From positions 1-18,106 of the forward strand of contig NZ_CAMLRU010000031.1 of assembly GCF_946482535.1 (NCBI RefSeq): DNA of 18,106 bases, read 5' to 3'. Of this stretch, positions 1-8,379 are shown in pieces. The translations under genes were made by a program, and so were the position numbers. The notes below the pieces were generated by a model. The model worked only from the letters and a program-made list of their open reading frames with translations. It was not told the origin of the DNA and did not search any database. Positions within the stretch are counted from its first letter, which is position 1, and each line of letters starts with the position of its first letter. This DNA comes from an uncultured Flavobacterium sp. (GTDB lineage Bacteria > Bacteroidota > Bacteroidia > Flavobacteriales > Flavobacteriaceae).

Positions 1-1442
1 ATATTCTTGAAGAAAATCGTGGTCTTATAACTCAACAATTGCTCCGGTGTATCATACAACAATCGGAACAACATCACCGTCGGTGAAGGCTTAGGTTGGA
101 TGGCTTCATTTTGCCAACGCAGTGTTGGTTTAGTTCTAAAACCGCCTATCGGAGCTTTCAAATGCAAAATATTAGTGGTGGAAATATACAAAATATCAAA
201 TCCTTTTTGGCGCAATTGCATTCCAAAATCGTTGTCTTCGCCAAAACCGAATTCATAGCCCATATTAAACTGCAAGCCTTTGAGACAATCAGTTTTGACA
301 AAAGCATGTCCGGCTCCAAAAACGGTAAATTGCTTAGACGCTTGGCGTTCTATGGTTTGTGATTTCAAATGACAAGCTACCAAAAACACTTCGTTTCCGG
401 TTGACCGAAAAGTATCAAGAGCTTTTTCAAGTAAATCATTGGCAAACACTATATCGTCGTCGGCTAAAAAACAAAACTCACTTTCAACCAGTTTTAAACC
501 CAAATTTCGGGCGTTACAAGCACCGGCTTGATGGGTAAATTGGTGTTTTATGGTAAATGGCCAACTGTTATTTTGTATAAAATCCAACTCGGAAACACTA
601 TCTGCCGTTGGGTTTTGCTCGATAATGATGACATTGGTCGGCAGATGACTTTGAGCCGCTAAATTATTAAGTACGTCAAGTAAATATTGTTTGCGCCCGA
701 TAGTGGGAATCAAGACGTCAATTGTAGCTTTTTCCACCAACTTCTTGACGGATGCTAATGGAATTTGATTGAGCTGAATCGGGTTAAAAACTCTCTTTTT
801 GTAAAACAAAGAAAAAACCAATGGCAACAATGGAAATCGCCTTTCAAATAATGCCAAATTAAAAAATAAAAGAAAAATCCAACGCGTGCGGTAATGTTGT
901 TTGGTGAATTTATACAAGGTAAAAAGACCGGTCGGTTTTGGGTTCTTTTCGGGAATTATACCTTGTAGTAATTGAGGTTCGGAATAACACAACAAACCGT
1001 GAACAATGGCTCTTTTGGCCAAAGAATGCAAAAAATAATCCAAATCATTTTCAACTTTCGTCGAGGTTTGACAGGCTTTTAATACCGAAGCATGAATCGC
1101 GCCAACCTGACTACTCATTTGCCAAGTGGCATAGCGCACTTGTTTGTTGATTTTGATAAAAGGCGAATCTTCTATATAACCCAATTCCCTTCCGAAATAA
1201 TCGGCCGAAAAAGGGTTGAATGAGAAAAGCATCTTCTTATGGTGAAACAAACTTTCAATCGATTCCAAATTCAAGTTATCTCTTAAACTTTGGTCACACC
1301 AAACCAATATTTCCGCTTCAAATTGATTGGCCAAATCAAGCATAACGGCAGCCACATTCCGATTTTTTAAAGTCGAAAAGTCGAACGCTTCATTGGAAAC
1401 GACTTCGGTTACTTTTGATTTATGGTGGTAAATGACAATCAT
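1..1442 (-). CDS. Glycosyltransferase with GT2 domain and N-terminal extra domain (3' end cut by window)
   Basis: My translation from the ATG at 1442 gives 480 codons open to the window edge with no stop; the C-terminus lies outside. Residues about 240-440 form a GT-A/family 2 domain: an entry strand IDVLIPTIGR (241-250), HQAGACNARNLG (304-315), the metal-binding ADDD motif (327-330) and a GFGEDNDFG acceptor-side motif (399-407). It should transfer a sugar from a nucleotide-sugar donor in the cytoplasm. Residues 1-235 are not part of a usual GT2 enzyme and I do not recognise them; they contain a hydrophobic, aromatic stretch at about 187-213 that may be an amphipathic or membrane-associating helix. 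The gene starts 12 bases after the stop of the upstream FkbM gene, so it belongs to the same operon. The glycosyltransferase call is sure; donor and acceptor are unknown. Confidence 0.88.
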   Translation of the reverse strand, partial: MIVIYHHKSKVTEVVSNEAFDFSTLKNRNVAAVMLDLANQFEAEILVWCDQSLRDNLNLESIESLFHHKKMLFSFNPFSADYFGRELGYIEDSPFIKINKQVRYATWQMSSQVGAIHASVLKACQTSTKVENDLDYFLHSLAKRAIVHGLLCYSEPQLLQGIIPEKNPKPTGLFTLYKFTKQHYRTRWIFLLFFNLALFERRFPLLPLVFSLFYKKRVFNPIQLNQIPLASVKKLVEKATIDVLIPTIGRKQYLLDVLNNLAAQSHLPTNVIIIEQNPTADSVSELDFIQNNSWPFTIKHQFTHQAGACNARNLGLKLVESEFCFLADDDIVFANDLLEKALDTFRSTGNEVFLVACHLKSQTIERQASKQFTVFGAGHAFVKTDCLKGLQFNMGYEFGFGEDNDFGMQLRQKGFDILYISTTNILHLKAPIGGFRTKPTLRWQNEAIQPKPSPTVMLFRLLYDTPEQLLSYKTTIFFKN

Positions 1443-1454
1443 GAAAGGCTTTAC

Positions 1455-2258
1455 TTATTTCAAATTGGGTCCGGCAAAAGTGATAATCTCAGTGCCTCTG
1501 AATCTGACGGTTTTGTGCGGATAATTCATTTGGCGGAAAAAAGCTTCCACTTTGATATGGGTCTTTTCGCCATTGACTATGTGATAGGAAGCGATGGCAA
1601 AATTGGGCTGCAAGTTTTTAATCGTTTCCACACAACCGTCAAGTGCTTCTATTTCGGCGCCTTCAATGTCCATTTTGATGAAATCGAGTTTTTGAATATG
1701 GCTATTTTTCACCCAATCATCAATGGTTACCGCTTGTTTCTTAACACAATGTTCGGTATCAGGCATCCAAACGGCTGAGGAACCAACCGTTCCGGCTTCA
1801 TAAAAATCTATCCATTCATTTTTATCCCAAAGCAACAAATCTTCAATCTTGATATTGTCGACTAAATCCGGGTTCAAAGTCATGTTTTTTTGAATTCTTT
1901 CGATATTGAATTTATCCGGTTCAAAGGCATAAATTTTTCCGTTTTGCCCAACCAATTTGGAAAAAAAAACCGTCAAATGTCCGCAATTGGCGCCGGCATC
2001 AATTACTACATCACCTGTTTTGACTTGGTAGCAATGTTGATAATAAGCAAAATCCGCCACTATCGGATACAACGCTTCTTTGGTGAGTAGTGAGGTATTT
2101 TGATAACCGGTTTTATACACAATTCCTTCTTGGGTTTCTACCAAATCAAACGTCACATTTTTGGGTTTCAACAACCGGTAATACAAGAGTTTGAGTTGTT
2201 CTTTGGCGTTGCCTCTCGGAACTAATTGGCTTAGTATTTTCTTGAGTGCTTTTTTCAT
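1455..2258 (-). CDS. FkbM family SAM-dependent methyltransferase (first of three by coordinate)
   Basis: This is a 267-residue protein with the FkbM-type methyltransferase fold. The SAM-binding motif I is IDAGANCG (86-93), the acidic end of strand 2 is FEPD (112-115), and the family hallmark KMDIEGAE is at 195-202. FkbM proteins are O-methyltransferases; in polysaccharide loci they are thought to methylate sugar hydroxyls, in the cytoplasm. The ATG at 2258 overlaps the TGA of the GT4 gene upstream (ATGA), which supports both the start and translational coupling. The first 80 residues are basic and variable, as is common in this family, and probably define the acceptor. The exact sugar position cannot be read from the sequence. 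It is one of three FkbM genes in the window, all divergent from one another by eye. Confidence 0.87.
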   Translation of the reverse strand: MKKALKKILSQLVPRGNAKEQLKLLYYRLLKPKNVTFDLVETQEGIVYKTGYQNTSLLTKEALYPIVADFAYYQHCYQVKTGDVVIDAGANCGHLTVFFSKLVGQNGKIYAFEPDKFNIERIQKNMTLNPDLVDNIKIEDLLLWDKNEWIDFYEAGTVGSSAVWMPDTEHCVKKQAVTIDDWVKNSHIQKLDFIKMDIEGAEIEALDGCVETIKNLQPNFAIASYHIVNGEKTHIKVEAFFRQMNYPHKTVRFRGTEIITFAGPNLK

Positions 2259-3394
2259 TGGAGGATTTTTTGGTAAAAAGCAGCACTTTGTTGGGCAACC
2301 ACTTCAATACTAAATTTTTGTTGGACTTTTGCTTTGGCAGCTGTTCCGATTTGCTCTCTCAACGCAGCATTTTCAAGCAAAGCATTTATTTTTTCGGCAT
2401 AGGCTTGGTGATCTTTAGGATTGACCAAAAATCCGTCGACGCCATCGTTAATTATTTCCGGAGCCCAACCTATATTAGAAGCTACAATAGGCTTTTGCAT
2501 GGCCATAGCTTCAATCCAAGAAACCGGCAAAGCTTCGGCAAAAGTGGGAAAAACACAAACGGTTGAAGCATTGATATGTGTCTTGATCTGGTCATAAGGA
2601 ACGCTTCCGAAATAAGTTACATTTTGAAAAGCATCTTTATCAAACAAAGGCTGCATCATCGCCCAAACCGAAGGGTTTCCCGTAGCAATGTCGGAAGCAT
2701 CTCGGCCAATCAAAATCAGTTTTGCTTGTTTGTTTTGCTTGTAAACTTCGTTGAAAATCAAAGGCAATTCGAGTGAACCCTTTTTTCGGATTAAGGTGCC
2801 AAAATATAAAATGGTATTTTCCTTTTCGTTTGTAACATCAGCCGAAAAATCAGCTAAATCAATACCGTTGGGAATAATGGTAAAATCATTGGGCAAAGCA
2901 AATAATTCTTTGGTCACATTTGCGGTATACTGACTCACTGAAAGCCAAGCATCGGCCTTTTGCAAAGCTTTTTTTTCTCTGAATTTATTGAGGAATTTGA
3001 CCGGTCTTTGGTCTAAATGACAAAAATAAGTGTCGCTGCCGTGAAGTCTAATCACTAACGGACATTTGAGTTTGATATTGGAAGTAATTCCGGTCCAATC
3101 GGCGGCTTCTACTACATCAATCTCGCCTTTATCAACCAAAGCATTGATGTGTTTTTGTATCTTTTTTTGGGTCAAAACTCTCGAAAACCCTTTTAGTTTT
3201 GGGTTCTTAATTTTGTGGAAAATCAACCCGTTGTCCGTAAAAGTTTCGTCTTGGTCTTGACCGTAGATAACTATCGATACTTGGTGACCGAGTTGGAGCA
3301 AGCCTTTGCTTAAATTCATGATGCTCGTTCCAATACCGGCAGAAAAACCGGTTTTGGGATGAGGATATTCAGGAGTCAGGAAGGCTATTTTCAT
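2255..3394 (-). CDS. Glycosyltransferase family 4 (GT-B fold, retaining)
   Basis: This 379-residue protein has the two-domain GT-B architecture of family 4. The N-terminal domain starts with MKIAFLTPEYPHP and a glycine-rich SAGIGTSIMNL loop (18-27), followed by EAADW (96-100) and RLHGSD (116-121). The C-terminal donor-binding domain starts near residue 194 (ILYFGTL) and carries the EX7E motif, with glutamates at 287 and 295 in FPTFAEALPVSWIEAM. Such enzymes transfer hexoses or deoxyhexoses from a nucleotide sugar to a lipid-linked glycan at the inner face of the cytoplasmic membrane. The start lies 5 bases after the methyltransferase stop, and the end overlaps the next FkbM start by 4 bases. 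The family is certain; the sugar is not. Confidence 0.93.
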   Translation of the reverse strand: MKIAFLTPEYPHPKTGFSAGIGTSIMNLSKGLLQLGHQVSIVIYGQDQDETFTDNGLIFHKIKNPKLKGFSRVLTQKKIQKHINALVDKGEIDVVEAADWTGITSNIKLKCPLVIRLHGSDTYFCHLDQRPVKFLNKFREKKALQKADAWLSVSQYTANVTKELFALPNDFTIIPNGIDLADFSADVTNEKENTILYFGTLIRKKGSLELPLIFNEVYKQNKQAKLILIGRDASDIATGNPSVWAMMQPLFDKDAFQNVTYFGSVPYDQIKTHINASTVCVFPTFAEALPVSWIEAMAMQKPIVASNIGWAPEIINDGVDGFLVNPKDHQAYAEKINALLENAALREQIGTAAKAKVQQKFSIEVVAQQSAAFYQKILQ

Positions 3395-3398
3395 ATTC

Positions 3399-4382
3399 CT
3401 ATTTTTTCATCCAAACACAGGAAATGTTTCGACCATTGGTTTGATTTTCGGCTATAAATTGGGTTTCTTCCGCTTTAAAACTTTCGATTAAATCACTCTT
3501 CAAATAGCCGAAAAATCCGTAAGAGCGCATGTTAATCAATTCGAAATCGGTCAATTGACTTTTCAAAAACTGCAATGAAATGCCTTTGTTTACCGAATCG
3601 GTTTTGGTTTCCACATGGATATCGGTAACCGACCAAATTTCGTCGGCGGTCATGCGTTTCTTAATGGTTTTTTCTGCCAATAATTGGTCATTAATCAAAT
3701 CGATATAATCTTTTCGGCCTAAAAAACGCTTGATGGATTTTAGTAACTGCTTCGGAATAAAATCTGTTATTCTTTTCTTTTTAGGTAAAGCTTCTAATGC
3801 TTTTTCGTAGCGATTTCTTCGGTTCAAATATTCGGCTTCATTAATAGAATCGCCATTCGGATCTTGCAAATGAATCAAAATACCACCGGAAGTTACCGCT
3901 TGGGTTACTTGTTTCAAAAAAGTTTCTAAATCTGGAATGTGATGCAACACCGAACTGATGATGATAACATCAAATGTTTCGTTAAGCGAGGCCAAATAAC
4001 CATTAACTGTCTTATAAGGTTTGCCCCAAGTTTTGGCTTTGGCTTCAGCAAATTGCAACATCTTGGGTGAAGTGTCTAATAAAGTGACATGGCCAATGTG
4101 TTGCCCCAAAGCTGAGTTGAGTAAAATTTGGGAACTCAAACCCGTGCCACAACCTATATCGAGCAAACGGAGTGATTGGCTTTCAATTTTTTTATGGGCC
4201 AACAAATCGCCGACCAATAAATTAATTTGCTCTTGCAAACTGCCCCACATATCGGTATGTACGGCATCGTAATGCGCTGCTTCAAAATCATGAAAGACAA
4301 TATTGATTCTCTCTTGAAATTGCTCCGGCGACAGTGTGCTTCCGGTTTTTTGTATCAATGGCAATAACGATTGGTAGGACAT
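3399..4382 (-). CDS. Class I SAM-dependent methyltransferase
   Basis: The protein has the methyltransferase type 11/12 pattern: motif I LDIGCGTG (74-81), LLDTSPKML (101-109) for ribose binding, and SSVLHHIPD (143-151), the usual post-motif segment of small-molecule methyltransferases. A longer reading from an ATG at 4478 would add 32 basic residues and overlap the acetyltransferase gene by 80 bases. I prefer the ATG at 4382, because it lies 16 bases after the acetyltransferase stop and gives 327 residues with a normal N-terminus. The C-terminal 150 residues hold a Lys/Arg-rich region and a second folded part (to WMKK) that may bind the acceptor. In this setting it probably methylates a sugar or an acyl substituent of the glycan. 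It is unrelated in sequence to the three FkbM enzymes nearby. Confidence 0.85.
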   Translation of the reverse strand: MSYQSLLPLIQKTGSTLSPEQFQERINIVFHDFEAAHYDAVHTDMWGSLQEQINLLVGDLLAHKKIESQSLRLLDIGCGTGLSSQILLNSALGQHIGHVTLLDTSPKMLQFAEAKAKTWGKPYKTVNGYLASLNETFDVIIISSVLHHIPDLETFLKQVTQAVTSGGILIHLQDPNGDSINEAEYLNRRNRYEKALEALPKKKRITDFIPKQLLKSIKRFLGRKDYIDLINDQLLAEKTIKKRMTADEIWSVTDIHVETKTDSVNKGISLQFLKSQLTDFELINMRSYGFFGYLKSDLIESFKAEETQFIAENQTNGRNISCVWMKK

Positions 4383-4398
4383 GATGGATATAGTGGAA

Positions 4399-4959
4399 TT
4401 AAATTTTGCTTTGAATATAATAGTCAGATAAGTCTTTGTCGATGATGACCGTGGCAGCCGGAAGTACGGTTTTGCCATCGGGAATATCCTCTGTTACTAC
4501 CGAATTGGCGCCGATGGTCACTTTGTTTCCGATGGTGATTTTACCAAAAACACCGGCATTAGGCCCGATAAAAACTTCGTTACCGATGGTTGGCACTCCA
4601 GCTTTTTTACCGTAGTTACTCACGCCTAAAGTGACTCCTTGGGAAATATTACAATTATCACCAATCACCGTATCGCCGTGGATTACCACATTTCCGAAAT
4701 GACCGATGTAAAATCCTTTTCCAATTTGGGTTCGATAAGAGATGTCAAAACCGTATTTAACTCTCAATCTTCTGAGCCACAAATAGTAAAAGTAAAACAG
4801 CAAACGGTTGCTTCTTCTGTACTGTTGCACCATCCGAAAAATCGTCATGTATTTTAAGCCCGGAATGGGTCTCAGAATAAAAACGTCAAATAAAACACCT
4901 ATGGAAATCTTGTGAATACCATAGCGTTTGTAATCGGATTGGAGGTACTGGTTTGCCAT
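4399..4959 (-). CDS. Hexapeptide-repeat acetyltransferase (serine acetyltransferase-like)
   Basis: This 186-residue protein has an N-terminal helical part (1-70) and a left-handed beta-helix built from hexapeptide repeats (about 75-172, such as IGKGFY, IGDNCN, IGNEVF, IGPNAG, IGNKVT, IGANSV). It resembles CysE/EpsC-type enzymes, which use acetyl-CoA. The first catalytic His of serine acetyltransferases is present (H87 in IGHFGN). The second, normally in an RHPxIG segment, is replaced by GVPTIG (121-126). This form is familiar from polysaccharide-locus proteins and suggests a sugar acetyltransferase rather than a cysteine biosynthesis enzyme. The start is 2 bases after the stop of the GT-B-like gene. 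The acetyl acceptor is unknown; annotation as serine O-acetyltransferase would probably mislead. Confidence 0.85.
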   Translation of the reverse strand: MANQYLQSDYKRYGIHKISIGVLFDVFILRPIPGLKYMTIFRMVQQYRRSNRLLFYFYYLWLRRLRVKYGFDISYRTQIGKGFYIGHFGNVVIHGDTVIGDNCNISQGVTLGVSNYGKKAGVPTIGNEVFIGPNAGVFGKITIGNKVTIGANSVVTEDIPDGKTVLPAATVIIDKDLSDYYIQSKI

Positions 4960-4961
4960 TC

Positions 4962-6362
4962 TTATTTTTTACAGATTTCTTCAATTGCGGTCCAAATTCT
5001 CTCCGAAGCTAATTCAGGCGGATGCTGGGTTATTTTTTCAAACCACTGTTTGGCATTGGCAATCACCTTTTCGGCTTTCTTGTCTAAGGTTTTTGCTATA
5101 CAATCTTCAATTTCGTTCGGATGATTTATCCAAAATACGGAATCTTTATTTGGCATCGACCTAAAATGAATAAAATTATAAATGTTTTTCACTGACCATT
5201 TTGGAAATTGGGCATTCGGCACATCGTAATTGATGTAACCGCAAGGTTTGTTGAAAGAAACATAATCAAAAACCATAGAAGAACCCAAATTAATCACCAT
5301 TTCGGTATGGGCAATGGTGTTCATTTGCAAGGCCAAATCGGCTTTGGTTGGCGAAATGTCATGCCAAGCTTCGCCTTTTTTCTCCCATTTTGGGATAATG
5401 CTGGTGATAACGTCTTTGTATTCTTGCAGTACGGCATCAAATCGGTTAGAGAAATCCACCGGACATCTTCTGAAAATGATGCCCAAATTGTGTCCTTTTT
5501 GATTAAGTCTGACCACTGCAGCAGCGGTATCGGCTAAATAAGTCGGATCGTTAGGCGAAGTCGTCACATCATCACCCGAAAAACAAAGGTATTTTTTGTT
5601 GACATCCAAACGGTGTTCGGTAAAAAAAGCCTCTTTGTCAACCACTAATTCCCTTTCGGCATGGGTTTCAAACTGAGGCGTTCCGGTAACTCTGATTTGG
5701 CTTTCTTTGACATGCGGATAGTAATACAACAACTCGCCTTTCATGTGTTCGCTCCAAACAAAATAATAATCGGTTTCAACAATTTTAGTGGCTTTGGGCA
5801 AATTATCCCATGAAAAAATAAAAGTGGCGGTTGGGATTCCTAAATCCTGTGCGGCCAATATTGGCGCCACGGCCAACATGGTCCTTTGATTGGTACAAAA
5901 AACAAAATCAGGTTTTTCTTTTTTCAGGGTTTCAACACTGTCAAAATAGAGTTTGGTTTTTCGCTCTTGCTTGGCAATGTTTTTTTTGATGCGTTCTAAT
6001 CCTTTTTCTGAATTATTAAAAAGAATCAAACCGTCTTTGTAAAGGCTTTTCAAGGCCGATTTCAAATTGGAATAGGAAAACGGAAATCGGTAGTGCTCAT
6101 AAATCGAATCTTTCGATTTTTTGATATTCAGATTTAATTCTACTCGGGTTTGGGCCATCTTCAACAAATCGGTCAACGGATGCGCTTTGGCATTTTGGAA
6201 GCGTATTTCTTTGAAGCCCAATTCACTTAAATCAAAAAGGGTATTGTTCCAAAAAGTAATGTCGATTCCTTTTTTTAACCCGATTTTATGAAAATTTGTA
6301 AAAGAAAAATTTCTCAATCCGACACCATCCGGAAGAAGTATGAATATTTTTTTGTTTTGCAT
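4962..6362 (-). CDS. Putative GT-B fold transferase of unclear family
   Basis: This 466-residue soluble protein has no family I can name with confidence. Its layout suggests a GT-B fold. An N-terminal Rossmann-like start IFILLPDGVGLRNFS (6-20) is followed by a basic helical region (65-150). A core strand-turn PDFVFCTNQR (151-160) leads to a linker around VTGTPQF (225-231). The C-terminal domain has YLCFSGDDV (258-266) and a donor-site-like segment INLGSSMVFDYVSFNKP (357-373), similar in pattern to the xxDYSSxxFDxxxxxKP segment of CDP-glycerol glycerophosphotransferase-like enzymes. It may transfer a sugar, a polyol phosphate or the CMP-activated nonulosonic acid made by this locus. It follows a 64-base gap, the largest in the window. 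An inactive or non-transferase role cannot be excluded. Confidence 0.7.
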   Translation of the reverse strand: MQNKKIFILLPDGVGLRNFSFTNFHKIGLKKGIDITFWNNTLFDLSELGFKEIRFQNAKAHPLTDLLKMAQTRVELNLNIKKSKDSIYEHYRFPFSYSNLKSALKSLYKDGLILFNNSEKGLERIKKNIAKQERKTKLYFDSVETLKKEKPDFVFCTNQRTMLAVAPILAAQDLGIPTATFIFSWDNLPKATKIVETDYYFVWSEHMKGELLYYYPHVKESQIRVTGTPQFETHAERELVVDKEAFFTEHRLDVNKKYLCFSGDDVTTSPNDPTYLADTAAAVVRLNQKGHNLGIIFRRCPVDFSNRFDAVLQEYKDVITSIIPKWEKKGEAWHDISPTKADLALQMNTIAHTEMVINLGSSMVFDYVSFNKPCGYINYDVPNAQFPKWSVKNIYNFIHFRSMPNKDSVFWINHPNEIEDCIAKTLDKKAEKVIANAKQWFEKITQHPPELASERIWTAIEEICKK

Positions 6363-6426
6363 TCCTGTTTTTCAATTGAAGTCTCAAATATCTTTATTTT
6401 AGAGTTAATATGAAAGGAAATGAAGG
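6363..6426 (-). promoter_or_regulatory. Largest intergenic gap; possible weak internal promoter
   Basis: This 64-base gap is the only spacer above 30 bases in the window. On the coding strand it holds GATATTTG, one mismatch from the Bacteroidota -7 consensus TAnnTTTG, ending about 24 bases before the ATG at 6362. It also holds a perfect 10-base palindrome TTCAATTGAA (6371-6380). No TTG is found at the expected -33 distance, and no stem-loop followed by a T-run marks a terminator. An internal promoter is possible but weakly supported. Confidence 0.2.
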
Positions 6427-7515
6427 CTAAAATGTTCGGCTTGGATAATATTTATTGCGATAATTAAGGAAAAACTTTTCAATTTTATAAGTCATGATAA
6501 AACCCGAAATGACCGAAAGAATGAATACGATAGGAAAAGCTACAAAACGATTGGTAATCGGCAGAAAGCCAAAACAATAAATGACCAAAGAATGAATCAC
6601 ATAAATCGAATACGAACAAAAACCAATTTTACTTATAAAATTCACAACAGTTTCGGTGAAAAGGCGATTCAATTGGCGGTTGACTTTGTCATCAATTAAA
6701 AAATGCATTAATAAAATTCCGAAAGCAATATAAAGCATACTAAACCCAATCGTTTTCACAAAGAACGAATCTCCGGGCGCAAAAAATGGCGTAAATGACA
6801 CCAATGCCAACGAAAGCCACAACAATTTTGTTTGGTGTTTAAGGTAAAAAGTGGTCAGTTTTTCTCTTCTGAAATGGTACCAAAACGAAATCAATACGCC
6901 AAACAACAAGGAGTCAATACGCAAGTGCGACATGGTCATGTTGCGTGCGGTATCTTCGGGAAACTGCACATTAGCGATTATTCGCAATAGGAAAACCAAC
7001 ACCAAAATCGCTATCAAATACTTTTCAAAGGCGGAAATTTTATTCGGTAATATTTCAAATTGAAGGATTTTTTTATTGAACACCAACCAAAGTAACAAGG
7101 CTAAGCCAAAATAAAAATGTTCTTCCACCGCCAAAGACCAACTCGCCGCATAAGCATAACCCCAACCCAAAGTATAATTTTGAATAAAAACCAATTCGTA
7201 AAAGGCTTTCTCTAAGTCGAATTTGTGCAGTATGATTCTGGGAATGATGTAAAGAATATAGGTCAGGTAAAAGATGGGATAAATTTTGAAACCGCGTCTG
7301 ATTAAAAACAATTTGGCATTGATGGAACCGAATTTCTGGTATTCCTTAAATAACAAACCCGACACCAAAAAACCACTAAGAACAAAGAACAAATCGACAC
7401 CAATCCAACCCATGGTTTCCAAAAAATCGAACAAAACCTGATGGCGAAACAGCACTAAAATGATAGCGATGCCGCGCAAAAAGTCTAATTCTCTTAATCG
7501 GTTAACAGTTGACAT
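6427..7515 (-). CDS. Acyltransferase 3 family integral membrane O-acyltransferase (OafA-like)
   Basis: The 362-residue protein is a polytopic membrane protein of the acyltransferase 3 family, with roughly ten hydrophobic segments. Hallmarks are LRELDFLRGIAI at the N-terminus (7-18), the conserved His in FRHQ (H25), GVDLFFVLSGFL (39-50) and SWSLAVEEHFYF in the middle of the protein. Members such as OafA move acetyl or other acyl groups across or along the cytoplasmic membrane onto O-antigen sugars. It has no SGNH extension, so a partner or a direct mechanism is implied. Its ATG overlaps the TAA of the FkbM gene upstream (TAATG). Together with the hexapeptide acetyltransferase it gives the locus two independent acylation routes. 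Confidence 0.93.
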   Translation of the reverse strand: MSTVNRLRELDFLRGIAIILVLFRHQVLFDFLETMGWIGVDLFFVLSGFLVSGLLFKEYQKFGSINAKLFLIRRGFKIYPIFYLTYILYIIPRIILHKFDLEKAFYELVFIQNYTLGWGYAYAASWSLAVEEHFYFGLALLLWLVFNKKILQFEILPNKISAFEKYLIAILVLVFLLRIIANVQFPEDTARNMTMSHLRIDSLLFGVLISFWYHFRREKLTTFYLKHQTKLLWLSLALVSFTPFFAPGDSFFVKTIGFSMLYIAFGILLMHFLIDDKVNRQLNRLFTETVVNFISKIGFCSYSIYVIHSLVIYCFGFLPITNRFVAFPIVFILSVISGFIMTYKIEKFFLNYRNKYYPSRTF

Positions 7516-8378
7516 TACAATAAGTTTTGGTTGATACCAATAGTCAATTCACCCGAATTGAAAAACTCAAAATGATATTGTCTAAGCACTTTGTAAATCG
7601 CTTCTCTGCAATCAAACTCATCGTGGATTTCAATCGCGACGCATTTGGTTTTGGCCAAATAAGAAACGTCTGCTTTGGGCGAAGTGAGTACTTCTTTTTC
7701 AGAACCTTCGATGTCAATTTTGAGAATGTCAATGGTTTGAAAGTTATTTTTCTCCATCAAATAATTAATCGAATAAGCTTTTAAATCGGTTGCCGATGTG
7801 GTTTCTTCCACGCGAAAAGACCAATCGTTTTTATCCCTGAAATCACTCACAATCTTTAAAAAAGAATTGGTGCTCCAAACTCCGCCTTTGACCCTTTCTT
7901 TGGCTTCAACGCCGTTATTTTCAAGATTAAAAGACATGGTTTCAAAATTGGAATCATCGGGTTCGATGGTGACAAAACTTGAGTCAGGAAAAAATTTGGA
8001 AAAATAAACGGAAGTCAGGCCAATATTACTTCCGGCATCAATAAAATTCAACCTTTTATCATTTGGAAAATGCTTTTGAAAAACCTCTACAACCGGCTTG
8101 TATTCCTCATACCGGTAAATTTGACTAAACACATCCATATCGCTCGAAGGCCTTTTTCTGATTTTTAAAGTAACGCCCAAATCGGGATAAGTCGACACAA
8201 AATCCTTAGCATTGTCTTGCTTCAAAAAGCCCTTGAAACTAATCAGGTGAAAATAAAACTCATTGACTTGTCGCTCCTTTTCAGTGGTTTTTAACCGCAA
8301 TATTCGTTTGAGCAAATACAGAAGAACGAGCAAACGGTTGGCCCAATTTAATCGGTAAAGCTGTGTTAGTTTTTGCAT
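7515..8378 (-). CDS. FkbM family SAM-dependent methyltransferase (second by coordinate)
   Basis: This is a 287-residue FkbM-type enzyme: motif I FIDAGSNIG (112-120), ribose-binding acidic IEPD (138-141) and the hallmark KIDIEGSE (220-227). The first 110 residues form a longer basic N-terminal part than in the other two copies. It is presumed to O-methylate a sugar hydroxyl of the growing or finished glycan. The start is one base after the asparagine synthetase stop (TAAGATG), and its own stop overlaps the acyltransferase start, so it is tightly coupled on both sides. It could act on the same residue that AsnB and the dehydrogenase modify, but only proximity supports that. Confidence 0.87.
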   Translation of the reverse strand: MQKLTQLYRLNWANRLLVLLYLLKRILRLKTTEKERQVNEFYFHLISFKGFLKQDNAKDFVSTYPDLGVTLKIRKRPSSDMDVFSQIYRYEEYKPVVEVFQKHFPNDKRLNFIDAGSNIGLTSVYFSKFFPDSSFVTIEPDDSNFETMSFNLENNGVEAKERVKGGVWSTNSFLKIVSDFRDKNDWSFRVEETTSATDLKAYSINYLMEKNNFQTIDILKIDIEGSEKEVLTSPKADVSYLAKTKCVAIEIHDEFDCREAIYKVLRQYHFEFFNSGELTIGINQNLL

Positions 8379-8379
8379 C

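Noticed and set aside
1..15. 15-base direct match ATATTCTTGAAGAAA also found near 12010
   Set aside because: In both places it encodes the same short FFKN peptide in unrelated genes; no further identity flanks it, so it is not a repeat element.
1422..1778. 118-codon plus-strand open frame
   Set aside because: It is antisense to the FkbM gene at 1455-2258, including its KMDIEG hallmark, and resembles no protein family.
4383..4478. N-terminal extension of the class I methyltransferase from an upstream ATG
   Set aside because: It would overlap the acetyltransferase by 80 bases and adds a non-homologous-looking basic stretch; the ATG at 4382 fits the operon spacing.
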